From the NCBI GenBank assembly GCA_021234155.1, contig JAJEKV010000042.1, forward strand, positions 2,665,257 to 2,729,256: a DNA stretch of 64,000 nt. The letters run 5' to 3'. Of the stretch, positions 55,443-64,000 are shown piece by piece; positions within the stretch are counted from its first letter, which is position 1; every line of letters begins with the position of its first letter. The translations under genes and the position numbers were made by a program. The DNA comes from Isoetes taiwanensis. Lineage: Eukaryota > Streptophyta > Lycopodiopsida > Isoetales > Isoetaceae. Under the pieces are notes generated by a model. The model searched no databases, had not been told where the DNA came from, and saw only the letters and a list, made by a program, of their open reading frames with translations.

Positions 55443-58186
55443 ATGGTGAAAGTACGGTGCTTCCAGAGACCTTACATGTCCCGGAATTGCGAAAAAACCT
55501 TTTGTCAGTTGCATGTGCAGCAGATGCTGGTTTGCAAGTTTTCTTTGATGATAAGGAAGTTCTTTTCTTGAAGAATGCACGGATTGAAGGGGATATAGTG
55601 GCCAAGGGCTCAAGGCATGGAAATTTGTATGAGCTGGAGGTGTCTGATCCAAATCAAGCCCTAGTAGTATCAGCCAAAGAAAAGGAGAAAGTGCTACTTT
55701 GGCACAAAAGGTACGGTCACGCTAATGTTCAAGCTTTAAAAATAATGCAGCGGAAGAACATGGTTCATGGCATGAAGTTACCTATGAAGGCAGACCCGGA
55801 TCTTTGTGAAGCATGTATCCTTGGTAAGCACCCTCGCAGATCATTTGCAAGTGTAGGCAGCAGAGCTAAGCAAGTGCTGGAGCTTATCCACTCGGATCTT
55901 TGTGGACCAACAGAGGTGTCTGCGCGCCTTGGTAAGGCAATATATTTCATCACGTTTATTGATGATTTTAGTCGAAAAACAATTGTCTATTTTCTAACCA
56001 AGAAAAGTGATGCTCTTGAGGCTTTTAAATTGTATAAAGCATGTGTAGAAAATCAGACAGGGAGGAAGATCAAGCAATTGCGCACTGATGGTGGTGGAGA
56101 GTATCTTAGTGATCTCTTCCATGATACATGTGATCAGGCAGGGATTCAGCGTCAATGCACAACCAGGGCTACTCCTCAACAAAACGGTGTTGCAGAGAGG
56201 AAGAATCGCACTTTGTGCAATGCGGCAAGAAGTATGCTTGCTAAAAGTCATTTGCCAAAGTATTTTTGGGCTGATGCAATTGCTGCAGCAGTTCATGTGC
56301 AAAACAGATTGACCACAATTGCCTTGGATAATGAGATGACCCCAGAAGAAGCTTGGTCTGGAGAGAAACCGGATGTTTCTCATTTGCGCACATTTGGATG
56401 TACCACTTATGTACATGTTCCTGAGCATTTGCGCAGAAAATTTGATGCCCGTAGCACCAAATGCACTTTCATTGGCTATGCACCTAATCATAAAGCATAC
56501 TTGTTGTGGGATCAAGAGCAGAGAAAGGTATACACCAGCTCAGAAGTAGTTTTTGATGAGTCAAATTCTATGTGTATTGATCCACTTGCAGATGGAAACT
56601 TCATTCAAGACAAATATCTTGTTCTTGATGATCCTCCACTCGTTGAGCTTCAAGATTTGAGGCTGGACCAGCAGCAAGATGTGCCTTTACCAGTGGATGT
56701 GCAACAACGCATCAATGATGATCCACCTCATGATCAAGTTCTTCCTGATCCTCGGCTCATTGGAATGCCCCCTCCGCCTGATCAACCGTTGTCACCACGC
56801 AGCAGAACACCTTCTCGTAAAGTTCTTGAAAATGCTGAACTTAGTTTGGTTGAATGGTGTTGCTTGGCAGTACAAGGTGAACCAGCAAGCATTGAGGAAG
56901 CATGGGCTTCCTCCGAAGCTCCACATTGGAAACGGGCAGCTGAGGTAGAGCTCGCATCCATGGATGCAAACCAGGTATGGGAACTTGCTGATTTGCCCAT
57001 TAGGCGCAAAGCAGTGGATTGCAAATGGCTATTCACCAAAAAGTACAAGGCTGATGGCAACCTTGACAAGTATAAGGCTAGGCTAGTTGCTCGAGGTTTC
57101 AGCCAAGTCAAAGGTCTTGATTATGATGAGACATTTTCACCGGTCGTGAGAATGAATAGCTTGCGTGTTTTGCTTGCCTTAGGAGCCCAATTGGATTGGG
57201 AAATTCATCAAATGGATGTGGATACGGCATTTCTGAATGGAGATCTTCTTGAGGACATCTATATGCTGCAACCTCCAGGTTTTGAAGTACCCGGCCAGGA
57301 AAACAAGGTATGTAAACTCCGGAAGGCCATTTATGTCTTAAAACAGGCATCTCGGGTTTGGTACAAGAAGTTTGATGATGCACTTAAGCATGAAGGATTT
57401 CAGGTTGCTACAACAGATTCTAATGTCTATATCAAGTGCATGGGAGATATGTATTTGATTTTAGTGTTATATGTGGATGATATGCTTGCAATGGGCATCA
57501 ATCTTCTTGATGTTAAAGCACTTAAATCTAAACTAGCTAGCAGGTTTAAGATGAAAGATTTGGGTGCAGCTAGCTCTTTCTTGGGTATGCAGATACATCG
57601 TGATAGGAAGAAAAGGCTAATTCATATCAGCCAACCTCGGTATGCTGAATTTCTGCTTGAGCAATTTCGCATGGCAGATTGTAAGCCTGTTTTCACGCCA
57701 ATGGAAGCTGGCCTCAAATTGTTTGAAGATGAACCTGTTTGTGATAATGCGCAGTCATCTTCTCTACCATATAGGCAGCTTGTTGGGAGTTTGATGTATC
57801 TCATGACCATAACACGACCTGATCTTTGTTTTGCTGTGATTGCATTGAGTCAGTTTAACCACTGTTATGAGTTAAAGCATTGGCAGCTAGCAAAGCGTGT
57901 TCTTCGCTATTTGCAAGGAACAAAAGAGTATGGAATCTGTTATTGTGATAACGGATCAGCAAGTCTTCATGCATTTACTGATGCAAGTTGGGGCAACAAC
58001 AGGGATTCTCATTCCACTACAGGTAGCACATGCATGTTTTATGGAGGTGCAGTAGGTTGGATAAGCAAAAAGCAATCTGTTGTAGCCCGATCTTCAGCAG
58101 AGGCAGAATACATTGCCCTATCTACTGGAGTTGCAGATCTTATTTGGTATGACCACTTGCTTAATGATGTCGGTATTTCTGCGTAG
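55283..58186 (+). CDS. Element B protease end, integrase, reverse transcriptase, RNase H
   Basis: 967 codons open. The first 13 or so are out-of-frame sequence before the protease flap. VQLGDHSEIEVQGSGQYHF and LHVPELRKNLLSVACAADAG follow. Pre-integrase LLWHKRYGHANVQALKIMQ with CEACILGKHPRRSF. Integrase HSDLCGPTEVSARLGKAIYF, LRTDGGGEYLSDLF and TPQQNGVAERKNRTL. RT KARLVARGFSQVKGLDYDET, MDVDTAFLNGDLLEDIYMLQ and LVLYVDDMLAMG with both catalytic aspartates. RNase H FTDASWGNNRDSHSTTGS and ARSSAEAEYIALS. A stop (58184) and then a frameshift near 58240 cut off the last part of RNase H. Confidence 0.93.
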   Translation: MYCCWKEGSYSGFCMHIDRDLFSSYQNDKSLVQLGDHSEIEVQGSGQYHFTLLNGESTVLPETLHVPELRKNLLSVACAADAGLQVFFDDKEVLFLKNARIEGDIVAKGSRHGNLYELEVSDPNQALVVSAKEKEKVLLWHKRYGHANVQALKIMQRKNMVHGMKLPMKADPDLCEACILGKHPRRSFASVGSRAKQVLELIHSDLCGPTEVSARLGKAIYFITFIDDFSRKTIVYFLTKKSDALEAFKLYKACVENQTGRKIKQLRTDGGGEYLSDLFHDTCDQAGIQRQCTTRATPQQNGVAERKNRTLCNAARSMLAKSHLPKYFWADAIAAAVHVQNRLTTIALDNEMTPEEAWSGEKPDVSHLRTFGCTTYVHVPEHLRRKFDARSTKCTFIGYAPNHKAYLLWDQEQRKVYTSSEVVFDESNSMCIDPLADGNFIQDKYLVLDDPPLVELQDLRLDQQQDVPLPVDVQQRINDDPPHDQVLPDPRLIGMPPPPDQPLSPRSRTPSRKVLENAELSLVEWCCLAVQGEPASIEEAWASSEAPHWKRAAEVELASMDANQVWELADLPIRRKAVDCKWLFTKKYKADGNLDKYKARLVARGFSQVKGLDYDETFSPVVRMNSLRVLLALGAQLDWEIHQMDVDTAFLNGDLLEDIYMLQPPGFEVPGQENKVCKLRKAIYVLKQASRVWYKKFDDALKHEGFQVATTDSNVYIKCMGDMYLILVLYVDDMLAMGINLLDVKALKSKLASRFKMKDLGAASSFLGMQIHRDRKKRLIHISQPRYAEFLLEQFRMADCKPVFTPMEAGLKLFEDEPVCDNAQSSSLPYRQLVGSLMYLMTITRPDLCFAVIALSQFNHCYELKHWQLAKRVLRYLQGTKEYGICYCDNGSASLHAFTDASWGNNRDSHSTTGSTCMFYGGAVGWISKKQSVVARSSAEAEYIALSTGVADLIWYDHLLNDVGISA

Positions 58187-58431
58187 CAACCTATTCATGT
58201 TTATGTGGATAACCAAAGTTGCATGAAAATGGCAGAGCGACCATGACATCATCCTCGGACAAAGCACATTCCAATTCATTATCATTATGTCCTGATCTGG
58301 TGGAGAAAGCAATCATTTCATTAATCTATTCGCCCACTGGTGCAATGGTTGCAGATATCTTTATTAAGCCACTGGGCACACAAAAGTTTGTACATTTTAG
58401 ATCAGCACTTGGTGTTATACCACTGCAGTAG
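58187..58431 (+). pseudogene. Element B RNase H tail
   Basis: Continuation past the stop: QPIHVYVDNQSCMKMAE, then after a frameshift LVEKAIISLIYSPTGAMVAD and IFIKPLGTQKFVHFRSALGV. This is the usual copia C-terminal end shortly before the purine tract. Confidence 0.85.
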
Positions 58432-58459
58432 CTTCAGATTATCCAGCTTGAAAGGGGAG

Positions 58460-58780
58460 TGTTAGAATTCAAGCTGTATATTAGAGTACATTTAGAGTAC
58501 ATTGATCTACATTAGATACATTGATGTACATTAGATACGTTGATGTACATTAGAGTACATTAGAAGTACGTCATGTACATCTCTGGCCTTTGGCCTTCTG
58601 TTTCCGGCTGTTGGCCTTTCAGTGCCATTCATTCCATGTACTTATAGATTACATGCAATACATAGAACATTCAGATTGTTCCTATTCTATTCCTATTGTG
58701 TCTCTTCCATTCTTGCTTTCGCATTGGCTCACTCTGTGCTGCAGGTTTGTATCAGTCCATAGATGATACGTTTTCCAACA
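58460..58780 (+). repeat. Element B 3' LTR
   Basis: 321 bp, TGTTAGAATTC to CCAACA, about 4 differences from the 5' LTR. Confidence 0.96.
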
Positions 58781-58808
58781 CTAGCCAGAAGGTTGAGCTT
58801 ACAAGGTT

Positions 58809-58885
58809 GAGCTTACAGAGTAATTGTTGCTGACTCTATAAGTTGCTGTTATTGTTTGTTGGTGTTTGGTGCTCTGGCTTTTCTA
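58809..58885 (+). repeat. Duplicated segment of element D, copy 2
   Basis: GAGCTTACAGAGTAATTGTT to TTTTCTAGC, matching 48050-48134. Immediately before it (58786-58808) AAGGTTGAGCTTAC is itself repeated. Confidence 0.85.
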
Positions 58886-59128
58886 GCCAGAAGGTTCATT
58901 ACTGCAGCGAATCGCTAATTAAACTTCTGCTAGCTGGAGGTTTGATTTTAAGTAGGAGTGTGTTGAAGAAGTGTTACTTAAGTTGTTGGAGCTTGTGTAT
59001 GGGAGTGCAGGTTGGCTAGATGCAGCAATAAAAAGCCGACCTCCAATATATGATTTCTTGAGTACAAAACCAAGAGCATACAAAGGCAATCAGGTATTAC
59101 AATTAGACTGTAGGAAACTTGAAGTAGT

Positions 59129-59280
59129 ATGGCAGCCAGTTGTGGACTATGTTATTATTGTCATAAAGCTGGACATAAGAAAATTAATTGTGCAAAATTG
59201 AAAGAGATATCTTGTTATAATTGCGGAGGATTGGGACATACCTTTGTTAGATGCTCTAGTCCTAAAAAAAATTGAACAAT
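59129..59280 (+). pseudogene. Element D gag zinc knuckles
   Basis: Two perfect C-x2-C-x4-H-x4-C knuckles: CYYCHKAGHKKINC and CYNCGGLGHTFVRC. They are followed by SSPKKN and a stop. They belong to the gag C-terminus that binds element RNA; the upstream gag is not recognisable. Confidence 0.9.
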
Positions 59281-60395
59281 GTGGACATCAACCATCAAGG
59301 GGCATTGATATAACTCAAGAGATGGATGCAGAACACAGTTTTGAGAAGCAAGAAGATAATCAAGCAGTAAAATCATCTATTTTATCAACTTATGAGATTA
59401 ATGAATGCTTTTCTAATCATAAGGTTGATGAATTCATAATTGACCGCGGTGCTGAACGATCAGTAGTTAACTCTACTAAGTTTTTGACTAATGTTTGTCC
59501 CAGTAAATACATAAGCCATGTGCAGTTGGGAAATGGAGACTTGCAGGAAGTAACTGGCAAAGGAATGTTGCAGTTATTTGATCTCCATGGAAATAGTGTT
59601 CATGTTGGTAATGTTTTGTGTGTTCCGGGTTTGCACAAAAATTTGATTTCTGTCTGTCAATTCGTTGATTTGGGATATGAATTAAGGTTTGACAAAGAAG
59701 GCTGTAGAGTTTTGCTTGATGGTGAATTGAAGTTTCTTGCAAAGCGAGTTGGCAATCTGTTTCAGTTCTCAAATAATGTCTTGGAAAGTGTGAATGTGTT
59801 GGAAGTTACTAAATCCTCAACATGGCACAATAGGCTTGCTCATACGCATATGAACAATATCAGATACATGATTAAAAATGGCTATATTCGTGGGGAAGAT
59901 GATACTGTTGGGAAATTCATCTGTCCAGGTTGTATGTTAGGGAAACTAACCAGATTGCCCTTTAGCAGATCAAAGAAAAGAGCCATGGGTCCTCTTGATC
60001 TCGTACATACAGATCTTTGTGGTCCATTGAATGTGCAAGGAAGAACGAGTAAAAGGTATTATATATCTTTTATTGATGATTTTAGTAGAAGGGGAAAATG
60101 CTTTTTATTGTCAACTAAAGACAAAGCCCTTGATGCATTAAAGATATACGTAAATGAAATGGAAAGGGAAACAGAACGTAAAGTTAAATGCATTAGATCA
60201 GATAGAGGTGGTGAATATCTTTCAAGAAAGTTTAAATATTTTTGTCTTGAGCGTGGAATAAAAAGACAACTCACATGTAGATATACTCCGCAGGAAAACG
60301 GTATTGCAGAAAGAAAAAATAGAATAGTTTTAGATGCTGTAATAAGATCTATGATAAGTTTGCAGGTTTACCAAATTATCTTTGGGAAGAAGTAG
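59244..60395 (+). pseudogene. Element D protease and integrase
   Basis: 383 codons. Protease FIIDRGAERSVVNSTKF with D-R-G in place of the catalytic D-S-G. VQLGNGDLQEVTGKGMLQLF. Pre-integrase STWHNRLAHTHMNNIRYMI with CPGCMLGKLTRLPFS. Integrase HTDLCGPLNVQGRTSKRYY, FIDDFSRRGKCFL, IRSDRGGEYLSRKFKYFC and TPQENGIAERKNRIV. The frame breaks at about 60346; the end of the integrase continues in the frame of the next entry (PNYLWEEVVKTTFFIHR). Motif spelling is very close to element C, so C and D are the same copia lineage. Confidence 0.93.
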
Positions 60396-60421
60396 TTAAA
60401 ACAACATTTTTTATACACAGA

Positions 60422-61507
60422 TTGCCATCAAGCAGCTTGGATGAAGGTATTCCAGAGGAGATATGGTCAGGTACTAAACTAAATCGTTCATATGATGGTT
60501 TTAAAGCTTATGGTTGTTTGACATATGCTCATGTTCCTGAAGAAATAAGACTTAAATTGGATAATAGAGCAGAAATAGGATTTCTAGTCGGTTATGATGA
60601 GGAATCAAAGGGTTATAGAATTTTCATACCCGAAACAAAGAAAATAGTAACTAGCAGAGACGTCGTATTTGATGAAAGCAAATTTTACAAAGATAGACAT
60701 GAAATAGAAACTTCAGAAAAGAAAGGGGAAGTAGAAAGACCCATTGCTCATTATAATAAAGTTGACTTCGCTGCTGACTTTGACTCTGACGAAGAGAATG
60801 AAGATGACATGTACAGAACAGGTGATGAGGAAAGCGAAGACATCAATGGAGCAGGATCGGCACCACATATACCAGAAGCAGAAGCAAGGCAACGAAAAAG
60901 GAAGACTGAGGTGGAAAAGCTTAAAGATACAGGTATAGATTATAATCCTGAAATGTATGGCAGATATGGCATAGGGAAAACCAGAAGAATTGGGAAACCT
61001 CCAGTTAGATTTCCCTCGTTAATGGTTGTGTTTGAGCCTGATGTTCCCGCATCTTTTGATGAAGCAATCAATTCAAAAAAGGCATCTGAATGGGTGACGG
61101 CAATGCAAGAAGAGATGGACTCTTTCAAGGGAACTGGTACGTACGAGTTAGTACAATATCCTAGAAATAAGAATCTGGTTGGAAATACATGGATTTATAG
61201 AATAAAAACAAATGCTGATGGATCAAAAAGATATAAAGCTAGGTTGGTTGCTCAAGGTTTTTCTCAAAAAAAGAGAATTGATTATGAAGAAACATACTCC
61301 CCTATTGTCAAATTAACAAGTGTAAGACTTGTATTAGCAGTAGCAAATGATCTCAAACTTGATGTACACCATATGGATGTGAAAACTGTATTTCTGAATG
61401 CCAGCTTACAAGAAGAGATATATTTGAAACAAGCTCCAGGCTTTGAAACAGGTACTGGCATGATTTGGAAATTAAAACGAGCGGTGTACAGTCTAAGACA
61501 GGTCTAA
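60422..61507 (+). pseudogene. Element D integrase end and reverse transcriptase, first part
   Basis: 361 codons. EEIWSGTKLNRSYDGFKAYG, IGFLVGYDEESKGYRIF and SRDVVFDESKFYK form the integrase C-terminal region. An acidic linker follows (DSDEENEDDMYRTGDEESED). RT begins EWVTAMQEEMDSFKGTGTYE, then RYKARLVAQGFSQKKRIDYE and MDVKTVFLNASLQEEIYLKQ (motif A; D-V-K-T, A changed to V). The frame is broken at 61489-61511 by an 11-bp tandem duplication GTCTAAGACAG. Confidence 0.92.
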
Positions 61508-62175
61508 GACAAGCACCTATAGAATGGTATAAATGCATGGATAAGTATCTGAGAGAACAAGAATTTGAAAAACTTAAAAACGATGGAAATCTTTACATGC
61601 TCAAAGAGGGAGATAAATTTTATATTATTGCTCTGTATGTAGATGATTGTTTGATGGTTTCAAATTGCATGGAACATCTAGATAGATGCAAAGATATTTT
61701 GAAGAAAAGATTTAAAATGACAGATCTTGGAGAACTGAAACCGTTTCTGGGTATTGAGATGAATACAGATAAGGAAAATAAAATACTCAGACTTAGTCAG
61801 ACAAGAAACATTGAAAATATGATAAAAAGATTTGGATTAGAAAATGCAAACACAGTGAGTACTCCACTTGTAGCAGGTTATAAAATTTCAGCAGCTTTAT
61901 GTCCATCATCTGAACATGAAAAAAAGGAAATGGAAAACATTCCATACAGGGAACTCATAGGATGTCTACTATATGTTGCTAACAGTACACGTCCAGATAT
62001 TGCTTTTGCAGTAAATCTATTAAGCAGATATAACAACAATCCAGGCAGAGGACATTGGATTGCAGCCAAAAGGATCTTAAGATATTTAAAGGGACTAAAG
62101 ATCATGGAATCATTTTTAATTCTGATAATTTGGTTTTATTTGTGTATTCAGATGCAGATTGGGCATGAGATCTAG
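61465..62175 (+). pseudogene. Element D reverse transcriptase, second part
   Basis: After the duplication the frame gives LRQAPIEWYKCMDKYLREQE, the catalytic IIALYVDDCLMVSN, MTDLGELKPFLGIEMN, TRPDIAFAVNLLSRYNNNPG and AAKRILRYLKG. A frameshift near 62090 ends the sense frame; the next residues (HGIIFNSDNLVLFVYSDADW) are in another frame. Confidence 0.92.
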
Positions 62176-62595
62176 ATGCTAGAAGATCAACATCTGGCTA
62201 TGCCTTGGTACTTGCAGGAGGTTTGATATCTGGTGGTGAAACTCTACCGCGGTGACAATACTGTAGGGGAAGCCCTGCGGGAAAATAGCTCGGCAGAAAT
62301 TGCATGGGTAAGAAGACTATTAACTGAAGTAGGTATACCTCAGCCAAATCCGATTGTGTTGTTAATGGATAGTCTAAGTTGTATTGCTATAGCAAAAAAT
62401 CATGTGCATCATGAAAGAACCAAACATATAGAATTACATATTTATTTCATAAGGGATCTTATTGCGAAAAATGAGCTAGTTATGCAATATGTGGAGACGT
62501 CATATCAAGCAGCAGACTTGTTTACCAAGGCAATGACAGAATGTAAGCTTAACTTATTCAAAGAAATTCTTGGAATATCTGGTGAAACGATATGA
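62176..62595 (+). pseudogene. Element D RNase H remnant
   Basis: LDARRSTSGYALVLAGG, then a scrambled or deleted stretch (62225-62295), then SSAEIAWVRRLLTEVGIPQP, LLMDSLSCIAIAKN, HERTKHIELHIYFIRDLIAK and QAADLFTKAM. This is the copia RNase H and tether region. The conserved A-L-S-S-A-E-A-E-Y core has been damaged. Confidence 0.88.
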
Positions 62596-62630
62596 CATAA
62601 AAGATTGAGGGATATGGTATGAAGGGGAAG

Positions 62631-62868
62631 TGTTGGATTTATCATGCCATAGACAATGGTCCTAGATGCATATTTAATGGTTAATCTTGTTGGAAACACT
62701 TGTCATTTAATATGCATGTCGGTGGAGATAAACTACAAAAGGGAAGATCGAAATTGTAGAGGCACACAGAAAATAGTTTTGTTGATCAGACGGATTTGGT
62801 GGAGGAGATTGTGAAGGAGACAGAGTTTTGGCATACTTGGGTTCGAATCCCAAGCTCTGATTCTAAGA
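62631..62868 (+). repeat. Element D 3' LTR
   Basis: 238 bp, TGTTGG to CTAAGA. Lacks the 24-bp duplication of the 5' copy and carries its own version of the tRNA-like module. Confidence 0.95.
62785..62861 (+). other. tRNA-like module in element D 3' LTR
   Basis: Same layout as 47309-47385: ATCAGA (62785-62790), A box 62797-62807, T-arm TTGGG-TTCGAAT-CCCAA (62837-62853), then GCTCTGAT to 62861. A box, B box and T-arm are unchanged between LTRs that otherwise differ at about 11 places. Confidence 0.6.
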
Positions 62869-62937
62869 GTTGCCTATGTTAAGGAACATCACTATGTAAT
62901 CCTTGTGGTTGCCTATGTTAAGGAACATCAGTATGTT
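62869..62937. repeat. Tandem duplication flanking element D
   Basis: AATCCTTGTGGTTGCCTATG-TTAAGGAACATCA is present once intact (62898-62930) and once split by element D (47115-47130 plus 62874-62889). Confidence 0.8.
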
Positions 62938-63117
62938 AATGAATGATGTCAATGATGCCAAACGTCACGTGATATCAATTTAAATGTGAATAGCTTAAAA
63001 GAAAGCTGGCAATAAAGTTAATACTAATAGTATACTAATGAAAAAGATAAGAGACATGGTGTATCAGATTATTATAAGTCTAACAATACATCCCAAGAAT
63101 TGGATGATTTCTACTAT

Positions 63118-63275
63118 TTAATTAGCTGCCATATGAGCAAATATAAATACATCTAGTGTTGTTTCTATTATCTTTTGCAAATAATGGTACCCCATCTTAT
63201 AAAAAACTGAAGTTGCAAATATAAATACATCTAGTGTTGTTTCTAAAAAATACTTATCTTTTGCAAATAATGCTA
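63118..63275. repeat. Imperfect tandem duplication of about 60 bp
   Basis: GCAAATATAAATACATCTAG-TGTTGTTTCTA and TATCTTTTGCAAATAATG occur twice (from 63137 and from 63214). Confidence 0.88.
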
Positions 63276-64000
63276 TTCGGTCTTGTGATGCTCCCCACCT
63301 CGCGGGAAATCCCCTATCCAGCACACCTGCTGCATGGGCCCTCCGTCTGTCTCGCACCTGGGATGGGCATGGTGCGGGAAGGGGACATGAAGATGTCTTG
63401 CACGCCCTTCCCCTATGGGCTCCTATAACAGCAAAAGCATAAACATAAACATCAGCACTAGCAATAATAATACAACCAGCTACCTCGAAGGGTAGTACCA
63501 TCTATCTATCCATCATAGATATCAATGCATCATAAAGCAAAATAGCTCATACCCAGGCTCATACTCATAAGGGAGGTACTGACGGCTGGGCCTCAAGATA
63601 GAGCAATCGAGATATAACAATGGCAGGGCTGGCTATAGACAATGGCTAGGGTTGACCATTCCACCCGCCCCTCCTGTGCATACTTTGCAGATGGGCTAAA
63701 CCAGGCTCTAACGTGACTGTAACCTGCTGGGGATGCAGTCGCATGATATCACCCAACAAAGGTACTCCGGGTTGTATCTCCCCGGTCTGATGAGGTAGGA
63801 AGTGTTGCATCTCCCCTCCCGGAGAATAGTGGCTCACTGGGTGGCTAGAGGATCGTGGTGACACACGTCCATACCTGACTGAACTCTCCAAAACAAGAGC
63901 CAGGCCAACACCTGCAACTCTTGAGAGTCAGAGCGATACCATTGACCCAGGAAGTGTCGGACCCATACCCGGCCCACACGAAGTGACCGACTATAGGACT
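63276..64000. other. No gene recognised; GC-richer terminal stretch
   Basis: More GC-rich than the rest. A minus-strand frame 63646-63891 (81 codons) shows no known motif. GGTCAATGGTATCGCTCTG on the minus strand near 63930-63948 resembles a retroelement primer-site neighbourhood but matches the consensus over only 7 bases. Confidence 0.4.

Larger units (their letters stand above)
48135..58780 (+). mobile_element. Copia element B (nested in D)
   Basis: LTRs 48135-48456 (322 bp; terminal TG mutated to TA) and 58460-58780 (321 bp) end CCAACA. Target duplication CTAGC lies at 48130-48134 and 58781-58785. Primer site TGGTATCAGAGCC is at 48457-48469; purine tract AAAGGGGAG is just before 58460. 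About 4 differences between LTRs by eye. Gag is split by element C (49039-54846). The polyprotein is mostly open but has a stop in gag, a frameshift in protease and damage in RNase H. Confidence 0.95.
47131..62868 (+). mobile_element. Copia element D (outermost of the nest)
   Basis: LTRs are at 47131-47392 and 62631-62868, both starting TGTTGG and ending CTAAGA. The 5-bp target duplication GTTGC lies at 47126-47130 and 62869-62873. Primer site TGGTATCAGAGCC is at 47394-47406 and purine tract GAAGGGGAAG at 62621-62630. Its interior is split by element B at 48135-58780. Gag N-terminus is unrecognisable, zinc knuckles at about 59140-59265, protease-integrase 59244-60395, RT 60422-62175, RNase H remnant 62233-62595. 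About 11 LTR differences in 238 aligned positions by eye make it the oldest of the three. Confidence 0.95.

Noticed and set aside
63930-63948. Minus-strand TGGTATCGCTCTG as a primer-binding site of another LTR element
   Set aside because: Only TGGTATC matches the consensus and no LTR end or coding domain is visible before the window ends.

Overview
This is nuclear DNA of a land plant, and almost all of it is transposable elements. The evidence for a plant is: Ty1/copia elements whose primer-binding sites match initiator tRNA-Met (TGGTATCAGAGCC), L1-type LINEs, a Rep/PIF1 Helitron with a plant-type 3' end, a nepenthesin-like protease relic, and one intact plant-type intron-containing gene for ER membrane protein complex subunit 7 (EMC7). 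The sequence is AT-rich and the EMC7 introns are short (70-392 bp). I cannot name the species. A non-seed plant is possible because the EMC7 protein looks rather divergent, but that is a guess.

Layout. 1-13,560: five partial units of one old copia family, head to tail on the + strand (gag, protease and integrase, never reverse transcriptase), broken by a 4.9-kb L1 LINE (4,327-9,273) and a small LINE tail (2,528-2,742). 13,561-22,566: non-coding degenerate repeats, containing a LINE tail with a (GAATA)n tract, a 469-bp Mutator-like inverted-repeat element (20,888-21,356), and two copies of a double-hairpin block. 22,567-27,070: a large (AAT)n/(ATT)n microsatellite, a minus-strand LINE with an L1 nested in it (23,972-25,229; 14-bp target-site duplication), and a second minus-strand LINE fragment. 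27,071-31,690: no recognisable gene, several local tandem duplications. About 31,690-40,824: a decayed autonomous Helitron (HUH Rep, PIF1 helicase, an unidentified downstream ORF, textbook 3' hairpin and CTAG end), itself split by a LINE. 41,594-43,381: a small oligo-A retroposon and an aspartic protease pseudogene. 44,938-46,600: EMC7 in seven exons, the only apparently functional host gene. 47,131-62,868: three copia elements nested like Russian dolls (D contains B, B contains C), each with LTRs, primer site, purine tract and 5-bp target duplication. 62,869-64,000: flanking sequence without a recognised gene.

How it fits together. Apart from EMC7 nothing here works as a pathway; the window records successive insertions. 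LTR differences counted by eye (D about 11 in 238, B about 4 in 321, C about 8 in 710) agree with the nesting order. Points most worth a second look: a tRNA-like module (A box, B box, perfect T-arm, acceptor-like pairing) in both LTRs of element D beside the primer-binding site; a LINE 3' stem-loop held by compensatory changes across five copies; the RT-less tandem copia array; the Mutator-like element with subterminal repeats; and an unidentified possible two-exon ORF at the Helitron 3' end.
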